The notes beneath the pieces were generated by a model. That model had not been told where the DNA came from. It searched no databases and was given only the letters and a program-made list of their open reading frames with translations. This document shows positions 44,853 through 54,828 of a DNA stretch of 64,000 nt, piece by piece (position 1 is the stretch's first letter; each line of letters opens with the position of its first letter). The stretch lies in assembly GCA_963775245.1 (NCBI GenBank), contig CAVZID010000023.1:89611-153610 (forward strand). Direction: 5' to 3'. Both the position numbers and the translations under genes were made by a program. The stretch is from CAVSWT01 sp963775245 (GTDB lineage: Bacteria; Bacteroidota; Ignavibacteria; Ignavibacteriales; Ignavibacteriaceae).

Positions 44853-47331
44853 ATGAGCTTAAAAAGAGGCTCAGTTTTCTTTACAGATAAAGAAGACACT
44901 TCGAGCTTTAGTCTATCAAACCAGTTCTCAGAGCATTTAGAATTTATGCTGGTTAAGGATAAATACACAGTCACAGATGATGATGCTTATTTTTCTTTAT
45001 CGATGTCTATCCGCGACAGGCTGGTAAGAAGATGGTTAAGAACCCAGCAAAAGTACAAAGAAAAAAATGTTAAGCGTGTATATTACCTTTCCATGGAATT
45101 TTTAATGGGACGCCTTTTGGGAAACGCTTTAATCAATTTAAATTTTTACGATGAATGCTACCAAATATTAAAGGACATCGGATACAATCTTGAAGAAGTG
45201 AGAGACCTTGAACCGGATATGGGATTAGGGAATGGTGGTTTGGGTAGATTAGCTGCATGCTTTTTAGATTCAATGGCAACTTTAAACTTGCCGGCATTTC
45301 GGCTACGGAATTAGATATGATTACGGAATATTTAAACAGGAAATAGAAAACGGTTATCAAGTCGAGCAGGCAGATAACTGGATTGCTTATGGAAATCCAT
45401 GGGAAATATTAAGAAGGAGATTAACGTACCGTGTAAAGTTTGGCGGCTATGTAGAAATTAAGGATGAAAATGGAAGGCTGCAATTTAATTGGGTAGATAC
45501 AAATGATGTAATAGCTGTTGCTTACGATATTCCAATTCCAGGTTACAGAACCAGCACTGTTAACAACTTAAGATTATGGTCATCTCGTGCCGTAACCGAT
45601 TTCAGCTTCGCAGAATTTAATAGCGGTCATTATTTGAAAGCTGTGGAGAGCCAAAACTTATCTGAAAATATCTCCAAAGTTTTATATCCTAATGATAACC
45701 TTGCCATTGGAAAATCATTGCGTTTACAGCAGGAATATTTTTTCGTATCTGCAACTCTACAAGATATAATCAGAAAATTTAGAATCAGCAATACATCGTT
45801 AAAAACTTTTGCAGACAAAACAGCAATCCAATTAAATGATACGCATCCCGTTGTTGCTGTAGCCGAGTTGATGAGAATTCTGCTTGATGAAGAAAAATTT
45901 AGCTGGGAAGAAGCTTTCGAGATTATAACAAATACTTTCTCATATACGAACCACACTGTAGTTCCTGAGGCATTGGAAGAATGGTCTGTTCCTTTATTAG
46001 AAGAACTGCTGCCGAGACATTTACAAATTATTTTTGAAATCAATGCCAGGTTTTTAAATCATGTAAGGGAACATTATACGAAAGATGATTCCATAATTTC
46101 TAAAATCTCAATTATTAGAGAAGGTAAACCAAAATCAATTAGGATGGCTTATCTTGCAATTGTTTGCAGCCATAAAGTTAATGGAGTTGCAGCTCTTCAC
46201 ACAGAAATTTTGAAGAATCGAATATTTTATCACTTCAATAAAATTTATCCCGGTAAATTTATAAATGTTACCAATGGTATCACTCCCCGGCGATGGCTTA
46301 AAACTGCCGACCCGTTTTTATCAGAATTAATTTCAGATAGAATAGGAGATAAATGGGTTACAGATTTAAAGCAATTAAAGAAATTGGAAACACTAATTGA
46401 TAATGCAGATTTCAAAGAATTCTGGCGTACTTCAAAGTGGTTAAGTAAAAAAATTCTAATTGAAATTATAAAACAGGAAAACGGTATTGAAGTTAATCCT
46501 GATTCAATTTTTGATGTTCAAATAAAAAGATTTCATCAATATAAACGGCAGTTATTGAATGTGTTTCATGTAATTACACTTTACAATAAAATTAAAGACA
46601 ATCCACAAATTGACGTTATACCACGTACAGTTATTTTCGGTGGGAAAGCTGCCCCGGGATATTATATGGCTAAGCTGATCATAAAATTAATTAATTCTGT
46701 TGCAGATGTTGTTAATAATGATCCGGATATTGACGGCAAATTAAAAGTTGTTTTTTTAAAGAATTACTCCGTATCTCTTGCAGAAAAAATTATTCCTGCC
46801 TCCGATTTATCCGAACAGATTTCCACTGCCGGATTAGAAGCATCGGGAACAGGAAACATGAAGTTTGCACTTAATGGCGCACTAACAATCGGAACTATGG
46901 ACGGAGCCAATATTGAAATCAGGGAAGAAGTTGGTGATGACAATATTTTCATATTCGGTTTGCTTGCCGACGAAGTAGTAAAACTTAAACAGAATGGCTA
47001 TAATCCCCGCGAGTATTATGAAAACAACAAAGATTTGAAACGCGTTGTTGATATGGTCTCTTCAAATTACTTTAATCAAAATGAGCCTGGAATTTTTGAT
47101 CCTTTAATTGAAGAATTAATGAACCACGATTATTACTGCTTATTTGCTGATTACCAATCTTACATCGATACTCAAAAGAAAGTTAGCAAGTTGTTTAGAG
47201 ACACAGACGAGTGGACAAAAAAATCTATTTTAAATGTAGCACGGATTGGAAAGTTCTCCAGTGACAGATCAATTAAAGATTATGCAGAAAAAGTATGGCA
47301 TGTAAAGCCGGTTAAAATTAATTCGGATTAG
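44853..47331 (+). pseudogene. glgP: Glycogen phosphorylase, one +1 frameshift
   Basis: GT35 enzyme releasing glucose-1-phosphate from glycogen. Frame 1 (44853-45314) includes RVYYLSMEFLMGRLLGNAL and DMGLGNGGLGRLAACFLDSMATLNLPA. Near 45299 one base too many shifts the frame: GYGIRYDYGIFKQEIENG follows in another frame, open to 47331. The PLP-lysine signature EASGTGNMKFALNGALTIGT, VTNGITPRRWL, and RFHQYKRQLLN are all in the second part. Removing one C gives 825 residues, a normal length, and restores LNLPAFGYGIRYDYGIF. Because the protein is otherwise intact, an indel error is likely; if real, glycogen breakdown by GlgP is lost. Confidence 0.88.
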
Positions 47332-47369
47332 CAATAAGTAATTAATACAAAAATAATTGCACTTTGATG

Positions 47370-47403
47370 AAACCTCCGAGGTTTTCCGAAACCTCGGAGG
47401 TTT
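47370..47403. repeat. 15-bp perfect palindromic hairpin between glgP and an SDR gene
   Basis: AAACCTCCGAGGTTT pairs exactly with AAACCTCGGAGGTTT around TCCG. It sits between convergent gene ends, so it may end transcription in both directions, although no T-run follows. I have seen similar AAACCTCGGAGGTTT elements in related genomes. Confidence 0.7.
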
Positions 47404-47483
47404 AGGGAACCATTTTACAATTTAATTTTTATTTCTCTACTATTTATTTAAATCGTATAAGTATCTAATAACGCATATAATTA

Positions 47484-48251
47484 TTACAAATTCATTCCGC
47501 CTGAAACTTCAATTCTTTGCCCAGTAATCCATCTTGCATCTTCAGTGCAAAGAAAAGCCACTACACCACCTATATCTTCAGCAATACCAACTCTTCCTAA
47601 AGCTGTTATTGAAGCAATACGGGTTTTTACTTGGGGATTATTTCGAATTGCTGCATTGTTAAAATCAGTTTCAATTGCACCTGGAGCTACAACATTTACG
47701 GTAATTCCTCTTGCCCCGATTTCTCTTGCAATATATTTGGTGAATACTTCAATAGCGCCTTTCATTGAGGCATACACAGAATAACCCGGATTAACAAATC
47801 TGGCTGTTCCCGAAGATAAATTTATTATTCTTCCATTATCATTCATCATAGGTAAAGATTTTTGAGTTAGAAAGTAAACTCCTTTGAAATGAATATTCAT
47901 GAAAGAATCAAAATCTTCTTCGGTTACATTTATAAAAGGAATTGTAGCTCCGATTCCGGCGTTGTTAATAAGGATATCAAATTTATCTTTTCCCCATTTA
48001 TCTTTAATTAATTTTGAAACCTGTTCTAAAAATTTGTCGAATGATTTTATATCAGCAACATTAAATTGCAATACCGCTGCTTTTTGCCCTTTGCTTTCAA
48101 TATCTGCAGCAACTTTTTCAGCCTCTTCCTTTTTTGAATTATAAGTAAGAATGACATCACTGCCATAATCTGCTAAACGTAATGCCATATCCTTTCCAAG
48201 CCCGCGGCTTCCACCGGTTATTAGAGCAATTTTATCAGATATATTTTTCAT
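47484..48251 (-). CDS. SDR-family oxidoreductase (FabG-like)
   Basis: NAD(P)-dependent short-chain dehydrogenase with 255 residues. The Rossmann motif GGSRGLGKDMA (TGxxxGxG) lies at about 14-24, followed by NNAGIGA, the catalytic Ser in IINLSSGTAR, and Tyr-x-x-x-Lys in YSVYASMKGA. VAPGAIETDF and the C-terminal WITGQRIEVSGGM are also typical. FabG, glucose dehydrogenase and 3-ketoacyl-type enzymes share these features; the substrate is not known. Single gene. Confidence 0.93.
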   Translation of the reverse strand: MKNISDKIALITGGSRGLGKDMALRLADYGSDVILTYNSKKEEAEKVAADIESKGQKAAVLQFNVADIKSFDKFLEQVSKLIKDKWGKDKFDILINNAGIGATIPFINVTEEDFDSFMNIHFKGVYFLTQKSLPMMNDNGRIINLSSGTARFVNPGYSVYASMKGAIEVFTKYIAREIGARGITVNVVAPGAIETDFNNAAIRNNPQVKTRIASITALGRVGIAEDIGGVVAFLCTEDARWITGQRIEVSGGMNL

Positions 48252-48311
48252 AGTTTTCTCCAGAATTAATTTTTGTTTTTCGAATTATGAATTTAAAATT
48301 AATGAAAAGTA

Positions 48312-48333
48312 GAGACGAGGCATGCCTCGTCTC
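48312..48333. repeat. 22-nt perfect palindrome (GTAGAGACG family)
   Basis: GAGACGAGGCA followed by its exact complement. It lies in the gap between the SDR gene start and the next minus-strand gene end. It shares GTAGAGACG with the REPIN-like element near 57.7 kb. Confidence 0.6.
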
Positions 48334-48375
48334 AACAATGGAAACCATTCTTTTAATTTTTCCAAGAAATTTGGA

Positions 48376-49032
48376 TTAAATTAATAATTCCTCCCTATTT
48401 TTACCAATCCAATAGCCCCAGGCAACAATAAGCCATTGAGCTAATCCAACATAACCAACTGGTTCTGCAGATGTTGGAGGCGGACTAAATAGAGTCATAA
48501 CATACATAAACAATAAAAAGATTACTAAACCCCAAAGTGCATAAATTCCGGTTCTGTTTTTTGCTTTGGTAGTTGTTGCATATAAATAAACTCCAATTAA
48601 AAAGATTAATACTTCAATAAAAACTGTTAGCGGAACTGATTCCCATAATCCCAGTCCAACAACAGTTGACGACCAGGGCACAAGCTGTAAATCAGGTTCA
48701 TGAGAAATAAAATCTAATACCCAATGACTTAAAACCAAGGCCCCAAGCCATATTGATGCTTTTATATTTTTCCTAATTAAATAATAAACTATACCAAAAA
48801 TTATTGCCCAAATAATCACTGCAAACAAACTGTGAGATAAAGGATAATGAATAAAGTCTAAAGTTAAGAATGGGTTTTTACCTGGCTTAATTTCTACAGT
48901 TTCAATACCTAATAAAAGAAGAATAGGCCAAAGTAAATCTAAAAATTGTGCAGCGATAAAAAGTGTTCCTAAAGATGTTTTGGGAATTACTTTCTTTCCT
49001 GCAAAACCAGCACCATAATGTCCAATAAACAT
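48376..49032 (-). CDS. Multi-pass membrane protein with conserved histidines (metal-dependent-hydrolase-like)
   Basis: A 218-residue protein with about six membrane helices. His residues appear in MFIGHYGAGF, DFIHYPLSHSLF, and LSHWVLDFISHEPDLQ, the pattern of integral-membrane metal-dependent hydrolase-like proteins often annotated by homology alone. LGALVLSHWVLDF is the most conserved-looking part. Function is not known; it might be a YdjM/LexA-regulated-like hydrolase relative. An SD (GAGGG) precedes the ATG. Stands between SDR and ada. Confidence 0.72.
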   Translation of the reverse strand: MFIGHYGAGFAGKKVIPKTSLGTLFIAAQFLDLLWPILLLLGIETVEIKPGKNPFLTLDFIHYPLSHSLFAVIIWAIIFGIVYYLIRKNIKASIWLGALVLSHWVLDFISHEPDLQLVPWSSTVVGLGLWESVPLTVFIEVLIFLIGVYLYATTTKAKNRTGIYALWGLVIFLLFMYVMTLFSPPPTSAEPVGYVGLAQWLIVAWGYWIGKNREELLI

Positions 49033-49147
49033 TTTCCCTCCTCTTAAATTATTGGCAAAATATTAAAAGAGAAAAATTAAATTAGATAGTTAAATTATAA
49101 TTAAATTATTTTAGAATGGAAATAAGTAGAAGAGATAATTGTCATGC

Positions 49148-49172
49148 CGAACCTGCCTAACCGGCAGGTTCG
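49148..49172. repeat. 10-bp hairpin downstream of ada
   Basis: CGAACCTGCC pairs exactly with GGCAGGTTCG around TAACC. It lies 20 nt past the ada stop on the minus strand. The surrounding GTCATGCCGAA resembles dispersed repeats seen in related genomes. Confidence 0.6.
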
Positions 49173-49192
49173 AGAATACTAATAACTCATTT

Positions 49193-50257
49193 CTAATTAA
49201 ATAAAGATTGTATTCTTTGTTCAAAATCCAACAGCCATTTTTTCCGCCACAAGCCACCACCGTATCCCCTTAGTTTTCCATCTTTCCCAATTACTCTGTG
49301 ACAAGGAATAACTATCGCAAGCCTGTTATCTCCGTTTGCAGTAGCAACTGCACGAACTGCGTTTTTATTTTCGATTTGTTTCGCAATATCTTCATAAGAA
49401 GTTGTTTTCCCGTAAGGGAGATTTTGAAGTTGTTTCCAAACACTTAATTGAAATTTTGTCCCCGGTACATCGAATGGAATATCAAACTCTGTCCGCCTAG
49501 CTGAGAAATATTCATCAAGCTGCATTTTTAATTTCTTTAAATGATTGTTAAAGCCAGGAACAATAACACAATCTAAATATTTCATTACTCTTTTTATTTG
49601 AGTTTCAAGCATCTTGCGCTCAACAAATTCAAGCAAGCAAATACCTTTTTCAGAAGCCATTGCTATCATTGGGCCTAAGGGAGTTAACAATCTTGTAGCT
49701 ACTACTACTTTTGAGTCTTTTGCTTTTGAAGGTGAATTTCCGGTTAATTTTTTTACTGCATCATTAAAACCACTGAGAGATTCAAAACCCGAATCGTATG
49801 CAGTTTGAATTAAGTTTTCACCTTCTTTAATATTTCCAATTGCCACTCCTAATCTCCTATATCTTGTGTATTCGTGAAAAGTCATGTTATAATTATTTTT
49901 AAACCATCGCCTAACTTTATTCGGCTCAATTCCCATGTTTCTAATTTCATAATCCTTCCATCTTTTGCCCGGATCATTTTCAACCTCCGATAAAACTTTT
50001 TTCATCCATTCCGGGGTTGCTCCTTTTAATTCAAGAGGCCTGCATCTTTTGCATGGCTTGTAGCCTGCTTTAACAGCTTGATTAATGCTTTTGAAAAATT
50101 CAATATTCTCAAGCTTTGGTTTTCTTGCCGGGCATACCGGCCGACAAAAAACTCCGGTTGTCTTTACTGCGACAAAAAAAACTCCCTCATAAGTTTCATC
50201 CCTGTTGAGAAGAGCTTTATACATAACATTTACAGTTGGTAATTCATTAATTTTCAT
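49193..50257 (-). CDS. ada: Ada: bifunctional alkylation-response regulator and methylated-DNA repair protein
   Basis: Transfers methyl groups from damaged DNA to its own cysteines and activates repair genes. The 354-residue protein equals E. coli Ada in length. The N-terminal zinc domain has the Cys4 set in FCRPVC (Cys38, Cys42) and CKRC (Cys69, Cys72), Cys38 being the methyl acceptor. An AraC-type HTH follows (NKVRRWFKNNYNMTFHEYTR). The C-terminal methyltransferase has the active-site PCHRV and an AVGxANxxN-like ATANGDNRLAIV. No ogt or alkA neighbour is visible. Confidence 0.95.
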   Translation of the reverse strand: MKINELPTVNVMYKALLNRDETYEGVFFVAVKTTGVFCRPVCPARKPKLENIEFFKSINQAVKAGYKPCKRCRPLELKGATPEWMKKVLSEVENDPGKRWKDYEIRNMGIEPNKVRRWFKNNYNMTFHEYTRYRRLGVAIGNIKEGENLIQTAYDSGFESLSGFNDAVKKLTGNSPSKAKDSKVVVATRLLTPLGPMIAMASEKGICLLEFVERKMLETQIKRVMKYLDCVIVPGFNNHLKKLKMQLDEYFSARRTEFDIPFDVPGTKFQLSVWKQLQNLPYGKTTSYEDIAKQIENKNAVRAVATANGDNRLAIVIPCHRVIGKDGKLRGYGGGLWRKKWLLDFEQRIQSLFN

Positions 50258-50321
50258 GGGCCTTAAATTAATAAGATTAAAAAATTATTCTACCGGAAAA
50301 TTGTCATCAAATTTTAAATAA

Positions 50322-50900
50322 TCAATCCTTATGCCTCTTCATTGCCATAATCCAGATTGTAGTCCAGGTTTTGCCATTATCCTTTGAAAAAGCTAAATCC
50401 CAATGAACTGAATTTTTTGTGATATTCGAAAATGTAATTCTTGAAGTACTATTTCCATTAGCATTGTTAGGTTCACTAAAAAATTCACCCTTACCATTTT
50501 TAAAATTTCCTGAGACACCGGCGCCCATATTCAGACTGTTATTATCAAGCCAATGAATACTCCATTCCTTTTTCTTAAGGTTATAATATCTGATACTGAA
50601 TCCTTTCATGTGCTTTATATTTTGCATCCCGCTCCAAAAAAATTTTACATCACCTTCCCAGTGTTCTTCCAAAGCGCAACCATTTAAAATTGGTTTTACA
50701 GAAGTAAAGGCATTTGTTTCAAGCCAGGTTCCGTCCTTGTTAAGAATTTTTTGATGGATATCCCAATCTCCTATCCAAAAATTAAACTGTTTACTTTCAA
50801 GAGAATTACATGCAAGTGTATCTTCTGCCGAATTATTTTGTGCAGCCATTGACGATTGAGCTATAATAAGGAGACAAAACATCGTAAAATATTTTTTCAT
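50322..50900 (-). CDS. Secreted protein with DUF1579-like fold
   Basis: A 192-residue protein with a signal peptide (KKYFTMFCLLIIAQSSMAAQ). FNFWIGDWDIHQK and LNGCALEEHWEG are strand motifs typical of lipocalin-like DUF1579 relatives, and the segment MGAGVSGNFKNGKGEFFSE also fits. The last strand (TWTTIWIMAMKR) is intact. No function can be given. It is divergent from pepF and shares the upstream region. Single gene. Confidence 0.75.
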   Translation of the reverse strand: MKKYFTMFCLLIIAQSSMAAQNNSAEDTLACNSLESKQFNFWIGDWDIHQKILNKDGTWLETNAFTSVKPILNGCALEEHWEGDVKFFWSGMQNIKHMKGFSIRYYNLKKKEWSIHWLDNNSLNMGAGVSGNFKNGKGEFFSEPNNANGNSTSRITFSNITKNSVHWDLAFSKDNGKTWTTIWIMAMKRHKD

Positions 50901-51128
50901 TAAATACCTCTTTGCTTTTTTTACTAATAATTATTGAAGTTAAGGAACCTTAATTAAAAAAGTAAGGAAGATTATTAGAATTTTTACGCCCCAATACTCT
51001 TTTTGTAATAAACAGTAACTGCCAACAAAATTAATGAAATCAATCGTAACTTTTCATAATAGAACTTATCAGTGCTTTTATTTAATTTGAACCAATGAAT
51101 TTCTAAAATTTTACTTAGAGAGGGAATT

Positions 51129-53003
51129 ATGTTTAAAAAGTTTTTTACCATTCTATTTATATTTTTATTATTTGTTCAGATAAAAACCTTTGCTCAAAAT
51201 CTTGATAGAAAAGATGTTGAACAAAAATATAAATGGAATTTAGCCGACCTTTATTCATCGAAAGCAGATTGGGCTATAGCAAAAGATGCAACCGAAAACA
51301 AAATAGACGATATTGCCAAATACAAAGGCAAGCTTGACGAAAGTGCTTCAAATCTTTTGTACACTTTAAAAACTTATTTCGATACTTATAAAGAGTTTTC
51401 AAGAATATATGAATACGCAAGTGATTCAAGGGATCAAAATCTAAATATCAGCAGCAATGATTCCATATTCCAGATAGCATCTTCTTTAGCTACAAAATTT
51501 TCGGAAGTATCTTCTTTTATGAATCCCGAAATTCTAAAGATGGATCCTAAAAAAATTGAACAATTTTATAAAGATCAGCCAGAACTGAAAAATTATTCTG
51601 TTGTTATAGAAAATATTCAACGCCTTCGCGACCATACATTAAATGCAGAAGAAGAAAAAATCCTCGCAAGCTTTAACCAGGTAACAGGAACAATGGAAAA
51701 TGTGTTCGGTACTTTTAACAATGCAGAAATGCCGTTTGCAAAAGTTACATTGTCGGATGGCAAAGACGTCAAACTAAGCAGTGCAAGCTATACAAAATAT
51801 AGAACTGTGAAGAATCGAGAAGACAGAGCAAAAATATTTGATGCTTTCTTTAATAATTATGGAAAGTTTAAAAATACAATCGGGTTAAATCTTGCCGGGA
51901 AAGTTAGGTCAGACTGGGTTTACGCCAAAGATAAAAAATATAAAAGCTCGGTCGAAGCTGCACTGGATAATTTTAATGTCCCAACTTCTGTTTATGAAAA
52001 TTTAGTAACACAAATAAATAAAAATTTACCAACACTCTACCGCTTCTTAAAATTAAAGAAAAAAATGCTTGGCGTTGATACGCTTCATTATTATGACCTC
52101 TATACTCCTTTAGTAAAAAAAGTTGATATGAGTTTCACAATAAATGAAGGACAAAAAATTATACTCGATGCGCTAAAACCTTTAGGAACGGATTATGAAG
52201 CTACATTGCAAAAAGCTTTTAACGACCGTTGGATTGATTATATGCCTACGACAGGTAAGCGTGCCGGGGCATATTCAACTGGGAGATCATACGATGTTCA
52301 TCCATTTATTTTGATGAACTGGACTGATGACTGGAATTCAGTCTCAACTTTGGCACACGAGCTTGGACATACAATGCACTCCTATTATTCAAATAAAACT
52401 CAGCCTTTCCAAAATTCTGATTACCCAATTTTTGTTGCAGAGATTGCTTCAACTTGTAACGAAACTCTACTTAACCACTACATGGTAAATCATGTGAAAT
52501 CGAAAGAAGAAAAATTGTATTTGCTTGGAAGTTATCTTGAGCTTTTAAGACAAACTATTTTTAGGCAGACTTCATTTGCAGAGTTTGAGTTAGATATTCA
52601 TAAAAGAGTAGAAAACAACGAACCGCTTAACGGCGATATCATGAGCCAAATTTATTATGATATTGTAAAGAAATATTATGGAAATGATAAAGGCATTTGT
52701 AAAGTTGATGATTATATAAAATACGAATGGGAATATATACCTCATTTCTATTATGATTACTATGTTTATCAGTATGCTACATCTTTGATTTATGCTACAG
52801 CATTTGCCCAGAAAATTATAGATGAAGGCCAGCCTGAGGTTGATAAATATTATAACATACTCAAAGGTGGAAGTTCTGATTATCCTTTAAATTTAATTAA
52901 GAAAGCCGGCATTGATCCGTTATCATCAGAAGCATTTGATTTAACAATGAAGAAGATGAATGAAGTAATGGATGAAATGGAAGCGATTATGAATAAGAAA
53001 TAA
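51129..53003 (+). CDS. pepF: Oligoendopeptidase F (M3 family), exported
   Basis: Zinc peptidase acting on oligopeptides. The 624-residue protein has a signal peptide (KKFFTILFIFLLFVQIKTFAQ), unlike the cytoplasmic Lactococcus PepF, so it probably works in the periplasm. The M3 motif HELGH lies in TLAHELGHTMHSYYS near residue 411, with the third ligand Glu in FVAEIASTCNETLL. The substrate-binding HFYYDYYVYQYATSLIYATAFA is family-typical. Normal length. A gene-free gap follows. Confidence 0.95.
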   Translation: MFKKFFTILFIFLLFVQIKTFAQNLDRKDVEQKYKWNLADLYSSKADWAIAKDATENKIDDIAKYKGKLDESASNLLYTLKTYFDTYKEFSRIYEYASDSRDQNLNISSNDSIFQIASSLATKFSEVSSFMNPEILKMDPKKIEQFYKDQPELKNYSVVIENIQRLRDHTLNAEEEKILASFNQVTGTMENVFGTFNNAEMPFAKVTLSDGKDVKLSSASYTKYRTVKNREDRAKIFDAFFNNYGKFKNTIGLNLAGKVRSDWVYAKDKKYKSSVEAALDNFNVPTSVYENLVTQINKNLPTLYRFLKLKKKMLGVDTLHYYDLYTPLVKKVDMSFTINEGQKIILDALKPLGTDYEATLQKAFNDRWIDYMPTTGKRAGAYSTGRSYDVHPFILMNWTDDWNSVSTLAHELGHTMHSYYSNKTQPFQNSDYPIFVAEIASTCNETLLNHYMVNHVKSKEEKLYLLGSYLELLRQTIFRQTSFAEFELDIHKRVENNEPLNGDIMSQIYYDIVKKYYGNDKGICKVDDYIKYEWEYIPHFYYDYYVYQYATSLIYATAFAQKIIDEGQPEVDKYYNILKGGSSDYPLNLIKKAGIDPLSSEAFDLTMKKMNEVMDEMEAIMNKK

Positions 53004-53345
53004 TTAGATAGTTTAAATGAAATTGTTTGAGGGTGTCTCAAAGATCAAAGTTACCTTATTGGACCATAATTAAAGGTAACCCAAAGGATAGTAAAAAAAA
53101 TAAGTTAATAAGTAGGTTAATAAGTAAAAGTATTAATGGTTTATTTTAAAAAGATATGAATAGAAAGTTATCAGCTCTTAACTGTAGTCCCCTTTAGAAT
53201 AGAGGGCAGAAGAGGGTTGTATATTGTGATTATGAACTTACTTAAAATATAACTGCACTTTCATTAAAGTTTTAATTAGCGTTTTATTGAATTGTATATT
53301 TAAAAGAAAGAATAAACTCACTCCTTATTGTTTGGATGTAAACTC
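53004..53345. other. Gene-free region after pepF
   Basis: About 340 nt. The stretch GTCCCCTTTAGAATAGAGGG around 53191-53210 resembles small palindromic repeats seen elsewhere (compare 61404-61420) but is not a clean copy. I see no N-terminal remains of the aldo/keto reductase fragment that follows. Confidence 0.4.
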
Positions 53346-53900
53346 ATGGTAAAAACCATGGCAAGCGAATTATCTACTTTAGTTGAAGAAGCTATAAAAG
53401 CAATTGAATATCCTAATGTGCAAAGTGTACAAATAATTTTTAACATGATTCGTCACCGTCCAGCAGATTTGTTTTTTGAGTTAGCAAAAAAACACAAAGT
53501 TGGAATTTTAGCCCGCGTACCTTTGTCTTCCGGAATGCTAAACGGTATGTTAAATTCAAATTCTAAATTTGAAAAAGACGATCATAGAAACTATAATCGT
53601 CATGGTGAAGCATTTTACAGAGGCGAGACTTTTTCAAGAGTTGATTATGAAACCGGTTTGATAGCAGTTGAAGAATTAAAAACGATTTGTCCTAAAGAAA
53701 TGAGTCTAACTCAATCTGCTTTAAAATGGATTTTAATGTTTGATGCAGTAACATGTGCAATTCCCGGTGCAAAGAAAGTTGAACAGGTGATAGAGAATAT
53801 TGGTGCTGCAGATATGATTTCACTTTCTGAAAAGACGATGAGAGAGGTAAATAATATATATGAGAAATATATTAAGCAGAGTGTTCATCATTATTGGTAA
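53346..53900 (+). pseudogene. Aldo/keto reductase C-terminal remnant with DinB-like N-terminus
   Basis: The region from AIKAIEYPNVQSVQIIFNM to the end (LIAVEELK, SQSALKWILMF-like strands, CAIPGAKKVEQVIENI) corresponds to the last ~170 residues of a ~330-residue AKR. The N-terminal ~130-150 residues with the catalytic Asp, Tyr, Lys and His are absent. The first 15 codons after ATG 53346 (MVKTMASELSTLVEE) match the start of the DinB gene at 54829 (MVKETAQELSSLVDE) at 10 positions. Possibly a fusion made by deletion. Catalysis is unlikely. Confidence 0.7.
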
Positions 53901-53939
53901 TAAATAGCTTTTTTAATTTAATATTTAAGGGGTTAGAAT

Positions 53940-54494
53940 ATGGAACATTATTGTTATAATCATCCTGAAAGAAAAGCTTACTCTATTTGTCACTCCTGCG
54001 GAAAGAGCTTCTGTGAAGATTGCTTAGTAGATGGCGGCGAATATTATTATTGTAAAAACCCGGAATGCCAAAAATTATTAAGCAAAGCATCAATAGAAGC
54101 AGGTGATGATTCTGAGTTGCCGGATGACATTACATGTCCAAGCTGCGGAAGTGAACTGGAACTTTCAGATGATGAAAGAGAAACTAAAAAAGTTCATTGC
54201 CCTGAATGTGAAGCTTTTATTGATTTTACGGTTAACCCGCCAAAAGTATTGGATGTTCAGAATTATACTTTTTTATTGTCGTCTCTTAATCAAGGAGATA
54301 TTGGAATAATCAGATCCATTCTTGATGACAATGAAATAGATTATTATGTAAATGGGGAAAACTTTTTATCGGTTCGTCCGTTGCTTGAACCTGTACAATT
54401 TTATGTTAATGAAAATCAATTTGAAGAAGCCAGAAATTTATTTAAAGATTTTGATTTGAAAATTTTCGGCTTCTCTGCAAGAAATGAAGATTGA
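53940..54494 (+). CDS. B-box/zinc-ribbon protein with DUF2007 C-terminus
   Basis: A 184-residue soluble protein. The N-terminus is a B-box-like zinc finger (CYNHPERKAYSICHSCGKSFCEDCL, then CKNPEC). Residues about 62-90 form a second zinc ribbon (CPSCGSELELSD and VHCPEC). The C-terminal ~70 residues (FLLSSLNQGDIGIIRSILDDNEIDYYVNGEN) fit DUF2007, a small alpha/beta domain thought to be signal-transducing. Function unknown; protein or nucleic-acid binding is plausible. It is followed by two small genes on the same strand, spaced 20-30 nt, so probably one operon. Confidence 0.85.
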   Translation: MEHYCYNHPERKAYSICHSCGKSFCEDCLVDGGEYYYCKNPECQKLLSKASIEAGDDSELPDDITCPSCGSELELSDDERETKKVHCPECEAFIDFTVNPPKVLDVQNYTFLLSSLNQGDIGIIRSILDDNEIDYYVNGENFLSVRPLLEPVQFYVNENQFEEARNLFKDFDLKIFGFSARNED

Positions 54495-54514
54495 ATATTA
54501 ATGGGGACATTTAA

Positions 54515-54799
54515 ATGAAAATACTTGCTGTTGAAGAAGAGCTTCAAAAATTAATTTTAGAAGATGAAAGCAGTATCTTAAAAAATGAAGCTGAACAGGT
54601 TTACAAGTTCTACCTGGACGGGTTCATTAGAGAAATATATTTTAATGATAAACATTGTGCAGTAATTATCCTTGAATGTAAAGACAAGCAAGAAGCAGAA
54701 AATTTATTGAATGAACTTCCACTGGTGAAAAATAAAGTGATAAAATTTAAGTTGACAGAATTAAAACCATACACAGGTTTTTCAAGATTGTTTGAATAA
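54515..54799 (+). CDS. Small ferredoxin-fold-like protein, function unknown
   Basis: A 94-residue protein with an alpha/beta pattern (MKILAVEEELQKLIL, REIYFNDKHCAVIILECKD, KQEAENLLNELP). These resemble muconolactone-isomerase-like or YCII-like dimeric ferredoxin folds, some of which are misnamed superoxide dismutase. No catalytic residues are evident. It lies 20 nt after the zinc-ribbon gene. Only the fold is suggested here. Confidence 0.65.
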   Translation: MKILAVEEELQKLILEDESSILKNEAEQVYKFYLDGFIREIYFNDKHCAVIILECKDKQEAENLLNELPLVKNKVIKFKLTELKPYTGFSRLFE

Positions 54800-54828
54800 T
54801 AATTGATAAACATTTAGAAAGAGTTAAA

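Noticed and set aside
47370..47403. Riboswitch or attenuator
   Set aside because: The perfect palindrome lies between two convergent gene ends, so it cannot control a downstream start; a bidirectional end or mobile repeat fits better.
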